Source: Anaerotignum sp. MB30-C6
GTDB lineage: Bacteria > Bacillota > Clostridia > Lachnospirales > Anaerotignaceae
NCBI RefSeq assembly: GCF_030908465.1
Contig: NZ_CP133078.1
Span: 1,674,001-1,738,000, forward strand
Reading direction: 5' to 3'
DNA: 64,000 nucleotides
The position numbers and the translations under genes are program-made. The notes beneath the pieces were generated by a model, which was not told the origin of the DNA, ran no database searches, and saw only the letters and a program-made list of their open reading frames with translations. Positions 35,916 to 46,079 of this stretch are shown in pieces (positions within the stretch are counted from its first letter, which is position 1; each line of letters opens with the position of its first letter).

Positions 35916-38354
35916 TTACTTCAGCATTTGATTATTTTGGAAAAACCCCTTCCAAGGGTCATCACCCTTAACCCGCATAAGTGCCTCAGTCATATTAATA
36001 CCATCTGGTGTCACCGTATGAAGCTCCTCCCAAGGAATTGGCATTGAGACGGCAGCGCCCTTCCTCCCTCTTAAGGAGTATGGGGCAACGCTTGTAGCAC
36101 CCCTTCCATTTCGAATCCAATCTATGAATATTCTTCCCTTCCGATTAGCTTTTCTTACATTGCTTGTGTATCGGTCAGGCCATTTTTGTTCCATTACTTC
36201 GGCAACCCCTTTTGCAAAGTCATGAAAAGCATCCCAGTTCGCTATGGGCTTTAAAGGAACAACCACGTGGTAACCTTTGCCCCCACTGGTTTTTAGATAT
36301 GAGTTTAAGGAAAGCTCATTTAGAATGCTCCGAACGTCCTCCACGCCTTGACGCACCTGATCTAACTCCATCCCCTCATCGGGGTCTAGGTCAAATACCA
36401 TCATATCTGGCTTTTCCAGAGTATCAACTGTGCTTCCCCAAGTGTGAAACTCCAAAGTCCCCATTTGAACTTCGGATAAAATTCCTTTTACGGTCTCAAT
36501 ATAAAAATATTCCTCCACTTCTCCTTTGCTGTTTGAAATGGGGATGGTGATGATTTCTTTACTATCTGCCGCAGGATGTTTTTTATAAAAGCATGTCTGT
36601 GAAATCCCTTTCGGACAGCGTACCGCAGTTAAAACCCGATGGCTCAAATAGGGCAACATTCGAGACGAAACCCCTTCATAATACCGTACCACATCTGCTT
36701 TGGTGATTACAGGTTCATCGTAAATCACTTTATCTGGATTTGAAATCTTTACTCCTCCAATGATAACGCTGTTTTTATCGCCCATGGCCTTCTCCCCTTC
36801 CGTTTCAGATGGTTCTGAAGATATTTCGTTCCCCGTTTTCTCTTTTTTGATGTTTTTTGCATCTTTGTCTGTCCTTAGCCCTTTAAAACTTGCTTGTCTT
36901 AATAAATTTTCTTTTGTCCACTCTGCAAATTTTATTTCAGCCACGAGTACTGGTTCCAACCAAGTTATCTTTTCAGTTGCCTTGGATTTTGGTGGGAGTA
37001 AGAAGGGTGAATCAGCTTTTTTTATATTGTTAAACTCCTTCTCAAGAAACTTCATATCATTTTCGCTCATACCTGTTCCCGCACGGCCTGTATAGATAAG
37101 ATTTTCACCTTCGTAAACCCCAAGTAAGAGGGAACTTACCCCCCATGCTTTTTTATCAGACAGGGTATACCCGCCAATCACAAATTCCTGCCTTTTATCG
37201 CATTTCAATTTAATCCAATCGCCATTTCTAGTTCCGCTATAGATAGAGTCGATTTTTTTACCTATAATCCCTTCCATACCAGCTTGGCAGGCAACGGAAA
37301 AACTTTCCTCTCCCTGTCCTTTGACATAACGGCTGTAATACAGATTATTAGGTGCATCTTTCATCAAAGCTTCAAGGATTTCCTTCCTTTTGAGCAGGGT
37401 TTGCTCTCGAAGGTCTTCCCCATCTAAGGCAAGAATATCAAAAAGAATATATGTTAGTTTTTGAGATTTGGAATTTTTCAAGTAATTTTGCAATGCCTGA
37501 AAGTCTGTTTTCCCCGATGCATCGGTAATGACCATTTCACCGTCTAAAACCATAGGTCTGCCATTGGCCCACCCTGATATAGAAAGGGCAATGTCTCGAA
37601 ACCGCTTTTGATAGTCGTTGCCATTCCTTGTAATCAGTCGGGCACTGTTGCCCTCTACAAAGGCCATGATTCTATAGCCATCATATTTCATCTCGTAGAT
37701 CCAGCCTTCTCCCTCAGGAACCTTATTTACCAATTGAGCAAGCTGTACATCACAAGTTTGAAAGGGGTTTGGGGTGAATTTCTTCTCTGCATCCGTTTCG
37801 ATTTCTTCCATCGTACGCCCAGTTCGGATACTTGTAATAAACTGTGAAATTCCATCAGAAGTTTTGCAAAATTCATCCCTTTCCTTTAGAAAAAGCCAAT
37901 TTTCCTTTGTCTCATCGGGCTTACCCTTTAATCGAATCATAGCCCACTTCCCCTGCAATCTTTTTCCTTTTAAGATAAATTTCAGCTCACCTTTGTGAAT
38001 CCCTTCCTCCACATTCCCATAAGGCTCCCATTCTCCTTCATCCCAAAGCATGACAATGCCCCCACCGTATTCTCCCTTGGGAATGGTTCCTTCAAAGTTT
38101 TTATAATCCAAGGGATGATCTTCAACATGTATGGCAAGCCTTTTATCATGGGTATCGTAGGAAGGCCCCTTGGGTACGGCCCAACTTAGAAGAACCCCTG
38201 CCCACTCCAAGCGAAAATCATAATGGTCCCTGCGTGCTAAATGGTGTTGCACCACAAAGCTTAGGCTTTCTTCGTTACTTGCTGTTTCTCCTTTTGGTTC
38301 TAAAGTTTTCGTAAAATTCCTTTTATCTTGATATTCCCATAGTTTCTTATCCAT
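35916..38354 (-). CDS. ligD: Multifunctional ATP-dependent DNA ligase LigD
   Basis: An 812-aa NHEJ repair enzyme. Domains in order: 3'-phosphoesterase (about 1-165; FVVQHHLARRDHYDFRLEW), ATP-dependent ligase with adenylation motif EMKYDGYRIMAF (about 215-225) and its OB fold, a charged linker (about 510-540), then the primase-like polymerase (DLDPDEGMELDQ, TSGGKGYHVVVPL). The order PE-ligase-polymerase is that of Pseudomonas rather than Mycobacterium. It starts 2 nt after the Ku stop. Together they form a complete bacterial NHEJ pair, often used on breaks during spore germination. Confidence 0.96.
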   Translation of the reverse strand: MDKKLWEYQDKRNFTKTLEPKGETASNEESLSFVVQHHLARRDHYDFRLEWAGVLLSWAVPKGPSYDTHDKRLAIHVEDHPLDYKNFEGTIPKGEYGGGIVMLWDEGEWEPYGNVEEGIHKGELKFILKGKRLQGKWAMIRLKGKPDETKENWLFLKERDEFCKTSDGISQFITSIRTGRTMEEIETDAEKKFTPNPFQTCDVQLAQLVNKVPEGEGWIYEMKYDGYRIMAFVEGNSARLITRNGNDYQKRFRDIALSISGWANGRPMVLDGEMVITDASGKTDFQALQNYLKNSKSQKLTYILFDILALDGEDLREQTLLKRKEILEALMKDAPNNLYYSRYVKGQGEESFSVACQAGMEGIIGKKIDSIYSGTRNGDWIKLKCDKRQEFVIGGYTLSDKKAWGVSSLLLGVYEGENLIYTGRAGTGMSENDMKFLEKEFNNIKKADSPFLLPPKSKATEKITWLEPVLVAEIKFAEWTKENLLRQASFKGLRTDKDAKNIKKEKTGNEISSEPSETEGEKAMGDKNSVIIGGVKISNPDKVIYDEPVITKADVVRYYEGVSSRMLPYLSHRVLTAVRCPKGISQTCFYKKHPAADSKEIITIPISNSKGEVEEYFYIETVKGILSEVQMGTLEFHTWGSTVDTLEKPDMMVFDLDPDEGMELDQVRQGVEDVRSILNELSLNSYLKTSGGKGYHVVVPLKPIANWDAFHDFAKGVAEVMEQKWPDRYTSNVRKANRKGRIFIDWIRNGRGATSVAPYSLRGRKGAAVSMPIPWEELHTVTPDGINMTEALMRVKGDDPWKGFFQNNQMLK

Positions 38355-38356
38355 AT

Positions 38357-39130
38357 TTATGCCGGTTCCTTATCTTTTTTCGCCTTTTCCACGCTGGCTT
38401 TGAGGGCCTCCATAAGGTCAATGACTTTTGCGGCACCATCAGGTTCAGCAGCAACAATCTCCTTACCTGAAATTTTTGTTTCGATGAGTTCCCGTAGTCT
38501 TGCTTGGTATTCATCTTTATATTGGGATGGGTTAAATGGAGTATCCATGGAGTTTATCAAAGTTTTTGCCATATTTAACTCTTGTTCCGATACTTCAGGT
38601 TTTGTATAAGGTTTTTGAAGTTCTTTAATTTCGTCGGCATAAAACATAGTGGAAATGAGAATTCCCTCCTCACGGGGAATGATTGCCATGAGCGTGTCTT
38701 TTGTTCCCATAACGGTTTTGCCAATGGCTATTTTTTGCTCACCCATCAAAGCAGACCGAAGGAGTTCAAAAGCCTTTTCACCTCCCGGCTCTGGAGCCGC
38801 CTGATAGGTCTTTTCATAGTACACAGGGGAAATCTGGTTTAATTGGGCAAAGTGTAAAATCTGTATCGACTTCTCTTTTTCTGTTTTGATTTTTTCAATT
38901 TCCTCTTCTGTGATAACAACATATTTTTCTTTATCATATTCATAACCCTTTACGATATCTTTTGTAGTCACCTCTTTACCGCAGTGGGCACAGGTTTTCT
39001 TGTATCGAATTCGGCTATTATCCTCCTTATGAAGCTGATTGAAATGTATGTCGTTATCTTGTGTAGCGGTTAACAGTGCAATGGGGATAGCTACCATGCC
39101 AAAAGTAATAACTGATTTACGTGTTACCAT
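38357..39130 (-). CDS. ku: NHEJ protein Ku
   Basis: A 257-aa bacterial Ku that forms a homodimeric ring on broken DNA ends and recruits LigD. It opens with SVITFGMVAIPIALLTATQDNDI and holds the family's CAHCGKEV zinc-knuckle-like pair and the TMFYADEIKEL strand. The C-terminus is short and Lys-rich (KASVEKAKKDKEPA). GGAGG precedes the ATG. It is co-transcribed with ligD. Confidence 0.96.
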   Translation of the reverse strand: MVTRKSVITFGMVAIPIALLTATQDNDIHFNQLHKEDNSRIRYKKTCAHCGKEVTTKDIVKGYEYDKEKYVVITEEEIEKIKTEKEKSIQILHFAQLNQISPVYYEKTYQAAPEPGGEKAFELLRSALMGEQKIAIGKTVMGTKDTLMAIIPREEGILISTMFYADEIKELQKPYTKPEVSEQELNMAKTLINSMDTPFNPSQYKDEYQARLRELIETKISGKEIVAAEPDGAAKVIDLMEALKASVEKAKKDKEPA

Positions 39131-39461
39131 AATGTAAACACCTCCTCACGTTATTGTTTCCAACCCCCTTATATGTATGCGAAGTATTAAATTTGCCACT
39201 ATGATTCTTCAATATTTGTCTAGGTTTGTGCAAGCTAAAGTCCCCTCCCCTATGATCATCAGCATTACTAGAGGAGTTTGAAGAGATTTTATAGATATTA
39301 TAATTTCCCTGAAAAAGTTGAATATTCTTTTTTAGTTTCGTTTTTAAAACTCTAGATTTTTATCTTTCCCATACTCCATAAACATTATTTGTAATACCTA
39401 TGTAATCTATGAAACGATACCAATCACACGGATTTCTTACTCAGCAAGTCATCCATGATTT
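39131..39461. other. Intergenic, nothing recognised
   Basis: There is no supported frame between the start of ku and the end of the hydrolase gene. Confidence 0.45.
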
Positions 39462-40049
39462 TCAGTGGTATTTTCTTAAAAAAATACTTATATAATCTTC
39501 TGCCAGCTGCTTTTGCTCCCGATTGTAGTATTTTGAATGGGAATCCATAAATCCATGTTTTGCATCAAATTTATATAGTTCAAGATGGTTTTTCCCTGCA
39601 AGTTGGTCTATTACATCACCCACGTCAAACTTGTCTTCTTCGGCAAATAGTAAGAGGATAGGACAAGAAGGCTGTAGGGACAAATAGTCTCGAATGCGTG
39701 AACCATAACAGCAAATAATACCGTCAAAAGCACCATTTTCACAGCATCTCCATGCAATGGTTGCTCCCACACTAAAGCCAAGTAAGAACACGCTTTCATA
39801 AGTTTGCCTCAATTGTAGGGCAAAACTCTCAACTTCCTTGAAGTAATCAAAACCTACCTTTTCTATGAAAAATTCATAAGCTTCTTGAGCTTCGGAGTAG
39901 GGAAAAAACCCTCTGCCAAGCATATTCGGACAAAACACATGATATCCCTTGCCTGTATACTGAGAACAAACACCTTCAATAAATTGATTCACACCGTAAA
40001 TTTCATGCAATATTATGATAGCTGTTTTATTATTATCTACTGTTTTCAC
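39462..40049 (-). CDS. Dienelactone-hydrolase-like alpha/beta hydrolase
   Basis: A 195-aa compact alpha/beta hydrolase. It opens IIILHEIYGVNQFIEGVC, a DLH-like oxyanion region. The nucleophile elbow is GFSVGA (Ser, where classic dienelactone hydrolases have Cys), with an acid in FAEEDKFD and the His in KHGFMD. It is shorter than typical DLH (about 235 aa). The start is a GTG (40047-40049) after AAGGGG. The substrate is unknown. It is monocistronic. Confidence 0.85.
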   Translation of the reverse strand: MKTVDNNKTAIIILHEIYGVNQFIEGVCSQYTGKGYHVFCPNMLGRGFFPYSEAQEAYEFFIEKVGFDYFKEVESFALQLRQTYESVFLLGFSVGATIAWRCCENGAFDGIICCYGSRIRDYLSLQPSCPILLLFAEEDKFDVGDVIDQLAGKNHLELYKFDAKHGFMDSHSKYYNREQKQLAEDYISIFLRKYH

Positions 40050-40292
40050 TGATTACACCCCTTATGTATTGTCATATATCATAAAGAACTGATAATCACA
40101 GGTTCTTTGCTTCAATATGACGGATAGACTTGCTTGCTAAAAACTGGTCAAAAACTTATATTAGTTTATCAAAATATCAAAAATAATCATAGAGTGTATT
40201 CCAAATTGTGTAAATTTCTTCCCTAAAGCAGTGTTTTACCAGTATCTCTCTGGGGGTGTTTTTATTATTTCATGGGTACTTAGTTGTGGTAG

Positions 40293-40338
40293 AAAAAAAG
40301 CAGTGACAATTCCTTGATAATCCAAGTATCGTCACTGC
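40293..40338 (-). terminator. Terminator of the ECF/ABC operon
   Basis: GCAGTGAC / GTCACTGC ends a long, mostly paired hairpin, followed by seven T on the minus strand, just after the last ABC gene. Confidence 0.85.
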
Positions 40339-40353
40339 CAAATATGAAGTAGC

Positions 40354-42099
40354 TTATGTCAGTTTCCAATTTATGCTCTCAGCCTGAAGTTTTACCATGT
40401 GGGCATAGTCCCCTTTTTGTTGAATCAGTTCACTATGTCTACCCATTTGTGATACCTTACCATCCTTTAGCAAAACAATTTTATCTGCACCGGCAATGGT
40501 TCGCATACGGTGGGCAATGACGATAACGGTTTTATTTTTCGTTAACCTGCTGATCGCCTCTTGCACCGCCGTTTCATTTTTAATATCTAGGGAAGATGTG
40601 GCCTCATCCAAAAGGATAATGGGTGCATCTTTTAAAAGTGCCCTTGCGATAGAAATTCTCTGCCGCTCACCACCAGAAAGGGTACAGCCGTTTTCTCCAA
40701 TCATGGTATCGTAACCTTGGGGTAAAGCCAAAATAAAATCATGGCATTTGGCATCCTTGGCCGCCTGTTCCACCTCAAGGTCGGTAGCCCCTTTTTTACC
40801 AATACGGATATTTTCTCTTACTGTATTATTAAACAAGGTAACATCTTGGAAAACAATAGATATTTTTTCCAGCAGAGCCTCGGGTTCAATTGTAGAAATA
40901 TCCTCACCACCAAGGGTGATTTTTCCCCGATTTACATCCCAAAAGCGAGCGGCAAGCTTAATGGCCGTGGACTTCCCACCACCTGAGGGGCCGACTAAAG
41001 CAGTAATACTACCTTGCTTTGCCGTAAAAGATACACCATCGAGTACCTGCTCATCCTTGTTATAGGCAAACTCCACATTAGAAAACACAATATCATAACC
41101 TTGATTCTGGATTGCATCCTTACCACTTTGAATTTCTGTGTTTTCCAGCTCCTTCATTCGATCCACACTTAAAAGGGAGTTATAAACCGCCGCAAGGTTA
41201 ATCAGTGCGCCAGAAAGTGGATCAAAAATTCGAGTGGCAATCATTAGGAAAATAAAAAATGTAAGTATGTCAATTTGATTGTTCAAAAGTAGAAAAACAC
41301 CCACCAGCATTGTGGTGGCAATCCCTACTTTTAGTATCATCTGGGCGGAGGTAACAAAAATTCCAGTTACCAGTTCACCACGTATGGAGAGCTTCTCATA
41401 GCTATTTAGCTTTTTGTTCATTTCTTCTAAATGCTTTTCTTCCCGACTGTTGGATTTAATATCTTTAATGTTTTCGATACACTCTTGAATTTTATCTAAA
41501 TAGGAAAGCTGTACCCCTTTTGTTTTAAGATTAAAGCTATCCTGCAACTTTTTTGTTACAATACATAAAAAGAATGAAAAAGGTACAACCCAGAACACGG
41601 CAAGGCCCATTTTCCAATCAAAGAAGAGGAGACTTATGCCCACAATACAAGTGGAAATCGCAGAGCCAAATAGCTCGGGGATAAAGTGGGAAAATGCCGT
41701 TTCTAAAGTAGCGGTATCTGTCATAATTGTTGTGGTTAGGTCGGAAAGGTCCTTTTTCCCAAAAAATGAAAGGGGAAGCCTTCGCAAGGTTTCTGCAAGA
41801 CTAATTCTCTTGTTGGCACTTTCCTCATAAGCAGAAAGATATGCTGCATTATATTGAAAGTAGTATCCAATGATCATTAGGATAATCATTACGAAAGAAA
41901 AACCTATGTAAACAGGTACTTTATAAACAGGTGGCTTTGAATCAAGGACAGGAAGTATCGTATCCTTTAAGTACCAAAACAGTAAAGCACTGAGCACCAT
42001 CATACCGATGTTTCTAATAGCGGTCCAAATAGTTGCCCTTACCATATCTTCAGCACCCTTTTCAGTGAGGGCAAAAGTTTGTTTAAAATAATTTTTCAT
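40354..42099 (-). CDS. ABC transporter, fused permease and ATPase (second of pair)
   Basis: A 581-aa half-transporter: six TM segments (about 1-310) and an ATPase with Walker A GPSGGGKST, signature LSGGERQR and Walker B PIILLDEATSSLD. Its ATG overlaps the stop of the preceding ABC gene (TAATG), so the two probably form a heterodimer. Paired genes of this kind next to ECF modules resemble YbtP/YbtQ and the SiaD/E pair of streptococci. Direction of transport cannot be read from sequence. Last gene of the operon. Confidence 0.92.
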   Translation of the reverse strand: MKNYFKQTFALTEKGAEDMVRATIWTAIRNIGMMVLSALLFWYLKDTILPVLDSKPPVYKVPVYIGFSFVMIILMIIGYYFQYNAAYLSAYEESANKRISLAETLRRLPLSFFGKKDLSDLTTTIMTDTATLETAFSHFIPELFGSAISTCIVGISLLFFDWKMGLAVFWVVPFSFFLCIVTKKLQDSFNLKTKGVQLSYLDKIQECIENIKDIKSNSREEKHLEEMNKKLNSYEKLSIRGELVTGIFVTSAQMILKVGIATTMLVGVFLLLNNQIDILTFFIFLMIATRIFDPLSGALINLAAVYNSLLSVDRMKELENTEIQSGKDAIQNQGYDIVFSNVEFAYNKDEQVLDGVSFTAKQGSITALVGPSGGGKSTAIKLAARFWDVNRGKITLGGEDISTIEPEALLEKISIVFQDVTLFNNTVRENIRIGKKGATDLEVEQAAKDAKCHDFILALPQGYDTMIGENGCTLSGGERQRISIARALLKDAPIILLDEATSSLDIKNETAVQEAISRLTKNKTVIVIAHRMRTIAGADKIVLLKDGKVSQMGRHSELIQQKGDYAHMVKLQAESINWKLT

Positions 42100-43880
42100 T
42101 ATGCTTGCACCTCACTTTCTTTCCACATAAATGCAGACTGATATTCATGCCACATATCGGCATACTCTCCGTTCAGTTTTAGCAGCTCAGGATGGGAACC
42201 TTGTTCCTTAATCTGCCCATTCTCCACAACATAAAGGCAATCTGCATTTTGAACCGTGGATAGTCTATGGGCAATCATTAAAACGGTTTTCCCTTTTGTC
42301 AATTTTTCAAAGGCCAGCTGAATCTGATGTTCATTTTCCGGATCGGTGAAGGCAGTGGCTTCATCTAAAAGGATGATGGGTGCATCCTTTAAAATAGCAC
42401 GAGCAAGGGCAATACGCTGTGCCTCGCCTCCGGAAAGATAAATACCCTTGGTCCCTACAACTGTGTGGATACCCTGGGGCATTTTTTTAATAATATCCTC
42501 GCAGCGGGCGGCTTTTAGTGCCCGCTCCACTTCTTGTATGCTGGCTGCAGGGTTGCCTTCCCTTACGTTATCTAAAATACTGGCTTTGTACAGGTTTGTG
42601 TTTTGGAAAACGAAGGAGATATTTTTCATAAGTTGGCTTTCCTCAATATTACGAACATCCACTCCACCGATTTTCACACAACCCTTTTCAACATCCCAAA
42701 ATCTCGCCATAAGTGCCGCTAAAGTTGACTTACCCCCTCCAGAAGGCCCTACCAAAGCAACGGTTTGCCCTTGCTTAATTTTGAGGGAAACATGGCTTAC
42801 TGCATTTTCGTTGCTGTTGGGGTACTTAAATGAAACATCACATAGTTCAATGTCAAAGTCTTTCGGAGTTTCAGGTTCTCTTGCTTTTTCAAGAGGGTTT
42901 TCATGAAGCAACTCATCTACTCGATTGACTGCATCCTCAGCAAGCATGGTATTTTGGCTGATCCACATAATTTTATTCATCATTGTGGCACAAATGGGTG
43001 TAAAGAACAGATAAAACAAGAAGTTTAGCAAAAAATTCTTCATATCTGAAGCACCACTGATTAGCAGAATACTGCTTAAAACCAAAAAAATAGGGGTACT
43101 GTTTATGAATGTTTGAAACATTACCATAGGTTTACGCAAATTGTAGGTATAGCCCAAAACATATTCTTTATAGTCCATAATGGCTTTGTGGAACTTCTCG
43201 AAGGAAAAAATACTTTGATTAAAGGTTTTCACAACTGGAACCCCTCGAATATATTCAACAGCTTCATTGTTCATATTCTCAAGGGCAGTTTGGTATTCTT
43301 TTAACCTGCCAGCGAGATCCTTACCAGTCATAAGGTTCATAGATAAAAATCCTAAAACAGTTGGAATTAGGCTGATTAAGCCCAGTCGCCAATCGAAAAC
43401 AAAAAGCAGTATCAAAACGCCCACAGGCGTAACAAAGGCCCCAACTAAATCTGGGAGCTGGTGTGCTAAAAATGTTTCTGTTGCAGCGGCACTTTCGTTA
43501 ATCACTCGTCTTATTTTGCCGCTTCCCGTTTCATTAAAATAACCAAGGGGTAGCTTCATCAAATGGGAGATGGACTGAAAACGCATATTTTTAGCAATAC
43601 GAAATGCCGCTATATGAGTACACATAAGGGCAAAAAAGTATATTAGCATTGCACCAACGGCTGAAATAACCGTTAACCAAGCATTGGTAACAATGCTCTC
43701 ACTCATGGTTATATTAGGATAAACTGCAAAAATTTCTTTGGCCCCTATCCAAATAAAACAAATTGGCAGAAGTCCAACGAGGGCACTGATTCCCGATAAC
43801 ACCATTCCCAATATGGTGAAGTATTTGTAACTGCCCGCAAAGGCAAAAAGTCTATTTAGTAGAGATGGTTTTTTATTCAA
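42099..43880 (-). CDS. ABC transporter, fused permease and ATPase (first of pair)
   Basis: A 593-aa half-transporter with six TM segments and an ATPase: Walker A GPSGGGKST, signature LSGGEAQR, Walker B PIILLDEATAFTD, where the residue after the catalytic Glu differs slightly from its partner. The start is a TTG (43878-43880) with GGAGGAG upstream, overlapping the end of the double-ATPase gene by 8 nt. Tight coupling with its neighbour suggests a heterodimer; coupling with the ECF genes suggests a shared substrate. Confidence 0.92.
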   Translation of the reverse strand: MNKKPSLLNRLFAFAGSYKYFTILGMVLSGISALVGLLPICFIWIGAKEIFAVYPNITMSESIVTNAWLTVISAVGAMLIYFFALMCTHIAAFRIAKNMRFQSISHLMKLPLGYFNETGSGKIRRVINESAAATETFLAHQLPDLVGAFVTPVGVLILLFVFDWRLGLISLIPTVLGFLSMNLMTGKDLAGRLKEYQTALENMNNEAVEYIRGVPVVKTFNQSIFSFEKFHKAIMDYKEYVLGYTYNLRKPMVMFQTFINSTPIFLVLSSILLISGASDMKNFLLNFLFYLFFTPICATMMNKIMWISQNTMLAEDAVNRVDELLHENPLEKAREPETPKDFDIELCDVSFKYPNSNENAVSHVSLKIKQGQTVALVGPSGGGKSTLAALMARFWDVEKGCVKIGGVDVRNIEESQLMKNISFVFQNTNLYKASILDNVREGNPAASIQEVERALKAARCEDIIKKMPQGIHTVVGTKGIYLSGGEAQRIALARAILKDAPIILLDEATAFTDPENEHQIQLAFEKLTKGKTVLMIAHRLSTVQNADCLYVVENGQIKEQGSHPELLKLNGEYADMWHEYQSAFMWKESEVQA

Positions 43881-45348
43881 CTGACACTCCTCCTTCTATA
43901 AAATAATGAAGTAATTTCTCTCGATTTTGATGTAATGGGTAGCTTTCTTTTACCCCTCCCCCACCAATTTTTATAATATAATTACAGCAATCTAAAATCA
44001 GTTCAGGGTCATGGGTAATGACCATAATGGTTTTTCCCGTTTTTGAAAGTTCCCTAAGCTGTTTAGAAACTTCTTTCATATGTGTAAAGTCCAATCCACT
44101 GGTAGGTTCATCAAAAATAATCACTTCACGGTTTGACACTACCGCTGTGGCAATTGCGGCTCGTTGTTTTTGACCACCCGACAAGGAGATGGGATGACGG
44201 TGTGAAAGATGCTCCAAATCCAATGATTTTAGCACTTTTTTTGCCAAAACTTCTTCTTCTTGATCCATACTAAGGAGAACTTCATCCAACACGCTTTCCG
44301 TAAATAGCTGATGGTTCACATCCTGCATCACCATATAGCAAGTAGAACGTCTGGCTTTCCAGTTTTCGTCCTTGCCCTCTATTTCCATAAGTCCACACTT
44401 TTTATAAATACCGCACAGGCATTTGGCAAAGGTGGATTTACCAGCCCCATTTTCTCCGATAATAGCTGTTACACTTCCCTTTGGAATATAGAACGGGTTC
44501 ATATGTAAGCTGTGTTTTTTTGCAGACTTGTGCATATAACAAAACCCTTTGAAGGCGATGTGCTTTTGAAAAACAGGCTTTTCCTCTGACTTATAAGGCA
44601 GAAGTTCTTGTAACCTTGCGCATCTTAGGCCCATGCTATTTCTTGTGATAGGTGGAAGGTTTAAAAAGTCTTCTCTTGTATAGCTTTTTTCAATTTTGCC
44701 ATCCACCATAAGGATAATTTTATCCGCTAAGTCCATCAGGTAATGCAAGCGGTGTTCTGCAACCACAATGGTTTTACCTTGTTTTTTCAAGTTAGCCATT
44801 GTATTTCTAAGCAGAGCAATGCCCTGTACATCTAAGTTAGAAGATGGCTCATCGAATAGATAGATATTCGGGTTTGGAGCAGATACTGAAGCACAAGCGA
44901 TTCGCTGTTTTTCCCCACCTGAAAGTTGGGATACATCCCTTTCTAAGAGGTGAGAGATTGAAAAAGAAGAAATACTTTTTGTGACACGTTGATGTATTTC
45001 TCTTTTTGTCATACCAAGGTTTTCACATATAAAAGCCAACTCGGAAAACACATCTTGATTGAAAAATTGACTTTTGGGATTTTGAAATACCGAACCCACT
45101 TCTCTGGCAATATCATAAAGCGGTAGTTGTGAAATAGAGTTATTGTCTAGTAATGTCTCCCCTTCCAGTTTTCCATCATAGTAATGGGGAATTAGTCCGT
45201 TAAGAAGTCTAGTGATACTGGTTTTGCCACACCCAGATTTACCACAAAGGACAATAAACTCTCCTTTTTTAATAGATAAATTAATATTGTTTAAACTTTT
45301 TCTTTCCTCACCTTCATAGGAGAAAGAAACATTCTTTAGTGTTATCAT
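43873..45348 (-). CDS. ECF transporter ATPase with two fused ATP-binding domains
   Basis: A 491-aa protein carrying two ABC ATPases in tandem: Walker A GKSGCGKTS with signature LSGGEKQR in the first half, and GENGAGKST with LSGGQKQR in the second. ECF modules normally use two separate ATPases of about 280 aa; a fused version is known from YkoD. The start was set at the ATG at 45346-45348, which has GGGGGAA upstream; 34 further upstream in-frame codons overlap ecfT and have no ribosome site. It is the energising subunit for the adjacent T and S components. Confidence 0.92.
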   Translation of the reverse strand: MITLKNVSFSYEGEERKSLNNINLSIKKGEFIVLCGKSGCGKTSITRLLNGLIPHYYDGKLEGETLLDNNSISQLPLYDIAREVGSVFQNPKSQFFNQDVFSELAFICENLGMTKREIHQRVTKSISSFSISHLLERDVSQLSGGEKQRIACASVSAPNPNIYLFDEPSSNLDVQGIALLRNTMANLKKQGKTIVVAEHRLHYLMDLADKIILMVDGKIEKSYTREDFLNLPPITRNSMGLRCARLQELLPYKSEEKPVFQKHIAFKGFCYMHKSAKKHSLHMNPFYIPKGSVTAIIGENGAGKSTFAKCLCGIYKKCGLMEIEGKDENWKARRSTCYMVMQDVNHQLFTESVLDEVLLSMDQEEEVLAKKVLKSLDLEHLSHRHPISLSGGQKQRAAIATAVVSNREVIIFDEPTSGLDFTHMKEVSKQLRELSKTGKTIMVITHDPELILDCCNYIIKIGGGGVKESYPLHQNREKLLHYFIEGGVSVE

Positions 45349-45362
45349 GTTACGTTCCCCCT

Positions 45363-46079
45363 TTAAAGTAGTGTGGTTATGAAAACAAAAACTGTAAACA
45401 CACCTAGAATCCAAAAAGCATAGTCCAAAGCCCGAAACCCTATACTGCAAATATTTGTTCTTTTAATGGGGCTTCCCAGTCCCCTTGCCAATGCAGAGGC
45501 GGATAATTCTTCTCCCGTTTTCACGGAGCAAGTAATCATGGGAATCAGTCTATACTCCAATATTTTAGACGGATGCCTCCCACCAAAGCGAATCCCTCGC
45601 ATTCCCATGGCATCATGGACAGCACCTGCCTCTTCCATGGCTACGGGGAAAAAGCGCATCATGACTGCAATGGGAATAATCAGCTTATCCGTAAGGTGCA
45701 TTTTTTCCATTGCACCCACAAGCTCACTCACCCTGGTTGTGGAGATAAAGTAATATCCAGACATAATATTTGGTAATATTCTGACGAATACGCCAATGCT
45801 AAAAAGTAAAATGTAATTTAGAACCCCTTTGGTATGTTCAAATAGGGTAACTTGCAATACATGAAATGCAACATAAAAAATTGCAGCCAGTAGTACAGGT
45901 TTTCTCTTTCCACCAAAAAATAGCAACCCTAGGGGAATAAAGGTTATAACATGACGTAGTATTTCCATGGTAGTATCGGCGCCACCAGCTCCACCAAAAA
46001 CGAAAACGCTATTCAAGGCTAGAATGAGTAATTTGGTACGTGGGTCAATTATATAAAAAGGAGTTTTATCCGTTTCCAT
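45363..46079 (-). CDS. ECF transporter transmembrane component EcfT
   Basis: A 238-aa membrane protein with about five TM segments and the EcfT coupling-helix motif SALARGLGSP (Ala-Arg-Gly). It joins the S component to the double ATPase. Its ATG shares one base with the S-component stop (TAATG). GAVHDAMGMRGIRFGG carries the other conserved cytoplasmic motif. Confidence 0.92.
   Translation of the reverse strand: METDKTPFYIIDPRTKLLILALNSVFVFGGAGGADTTMEILRHVITFIPLGLLFFGGKRKPVLLAAIFYVAFHVLQVTLFEHTKGVLNYILLFSIGVFVRILPNIMSGYYFISTTRVSELVGAMEKMHLTDKLIIPIAVMMRFFPVAMEEAGAVHDAMGMRGIRFGGRHPSKILEYRLIPMITCSVKTGEELSASALARGLGSPIKRTNICSIGFRALDYAFWILGVFTVFVFITTLL

Noticed and set aside
45349..45450. 34-codon N-terminal extension of the double ECF ATPase
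   Set aside because: It overlaps ecfT, lacks a ribosome site, and the family begins at MITLKNVSF.
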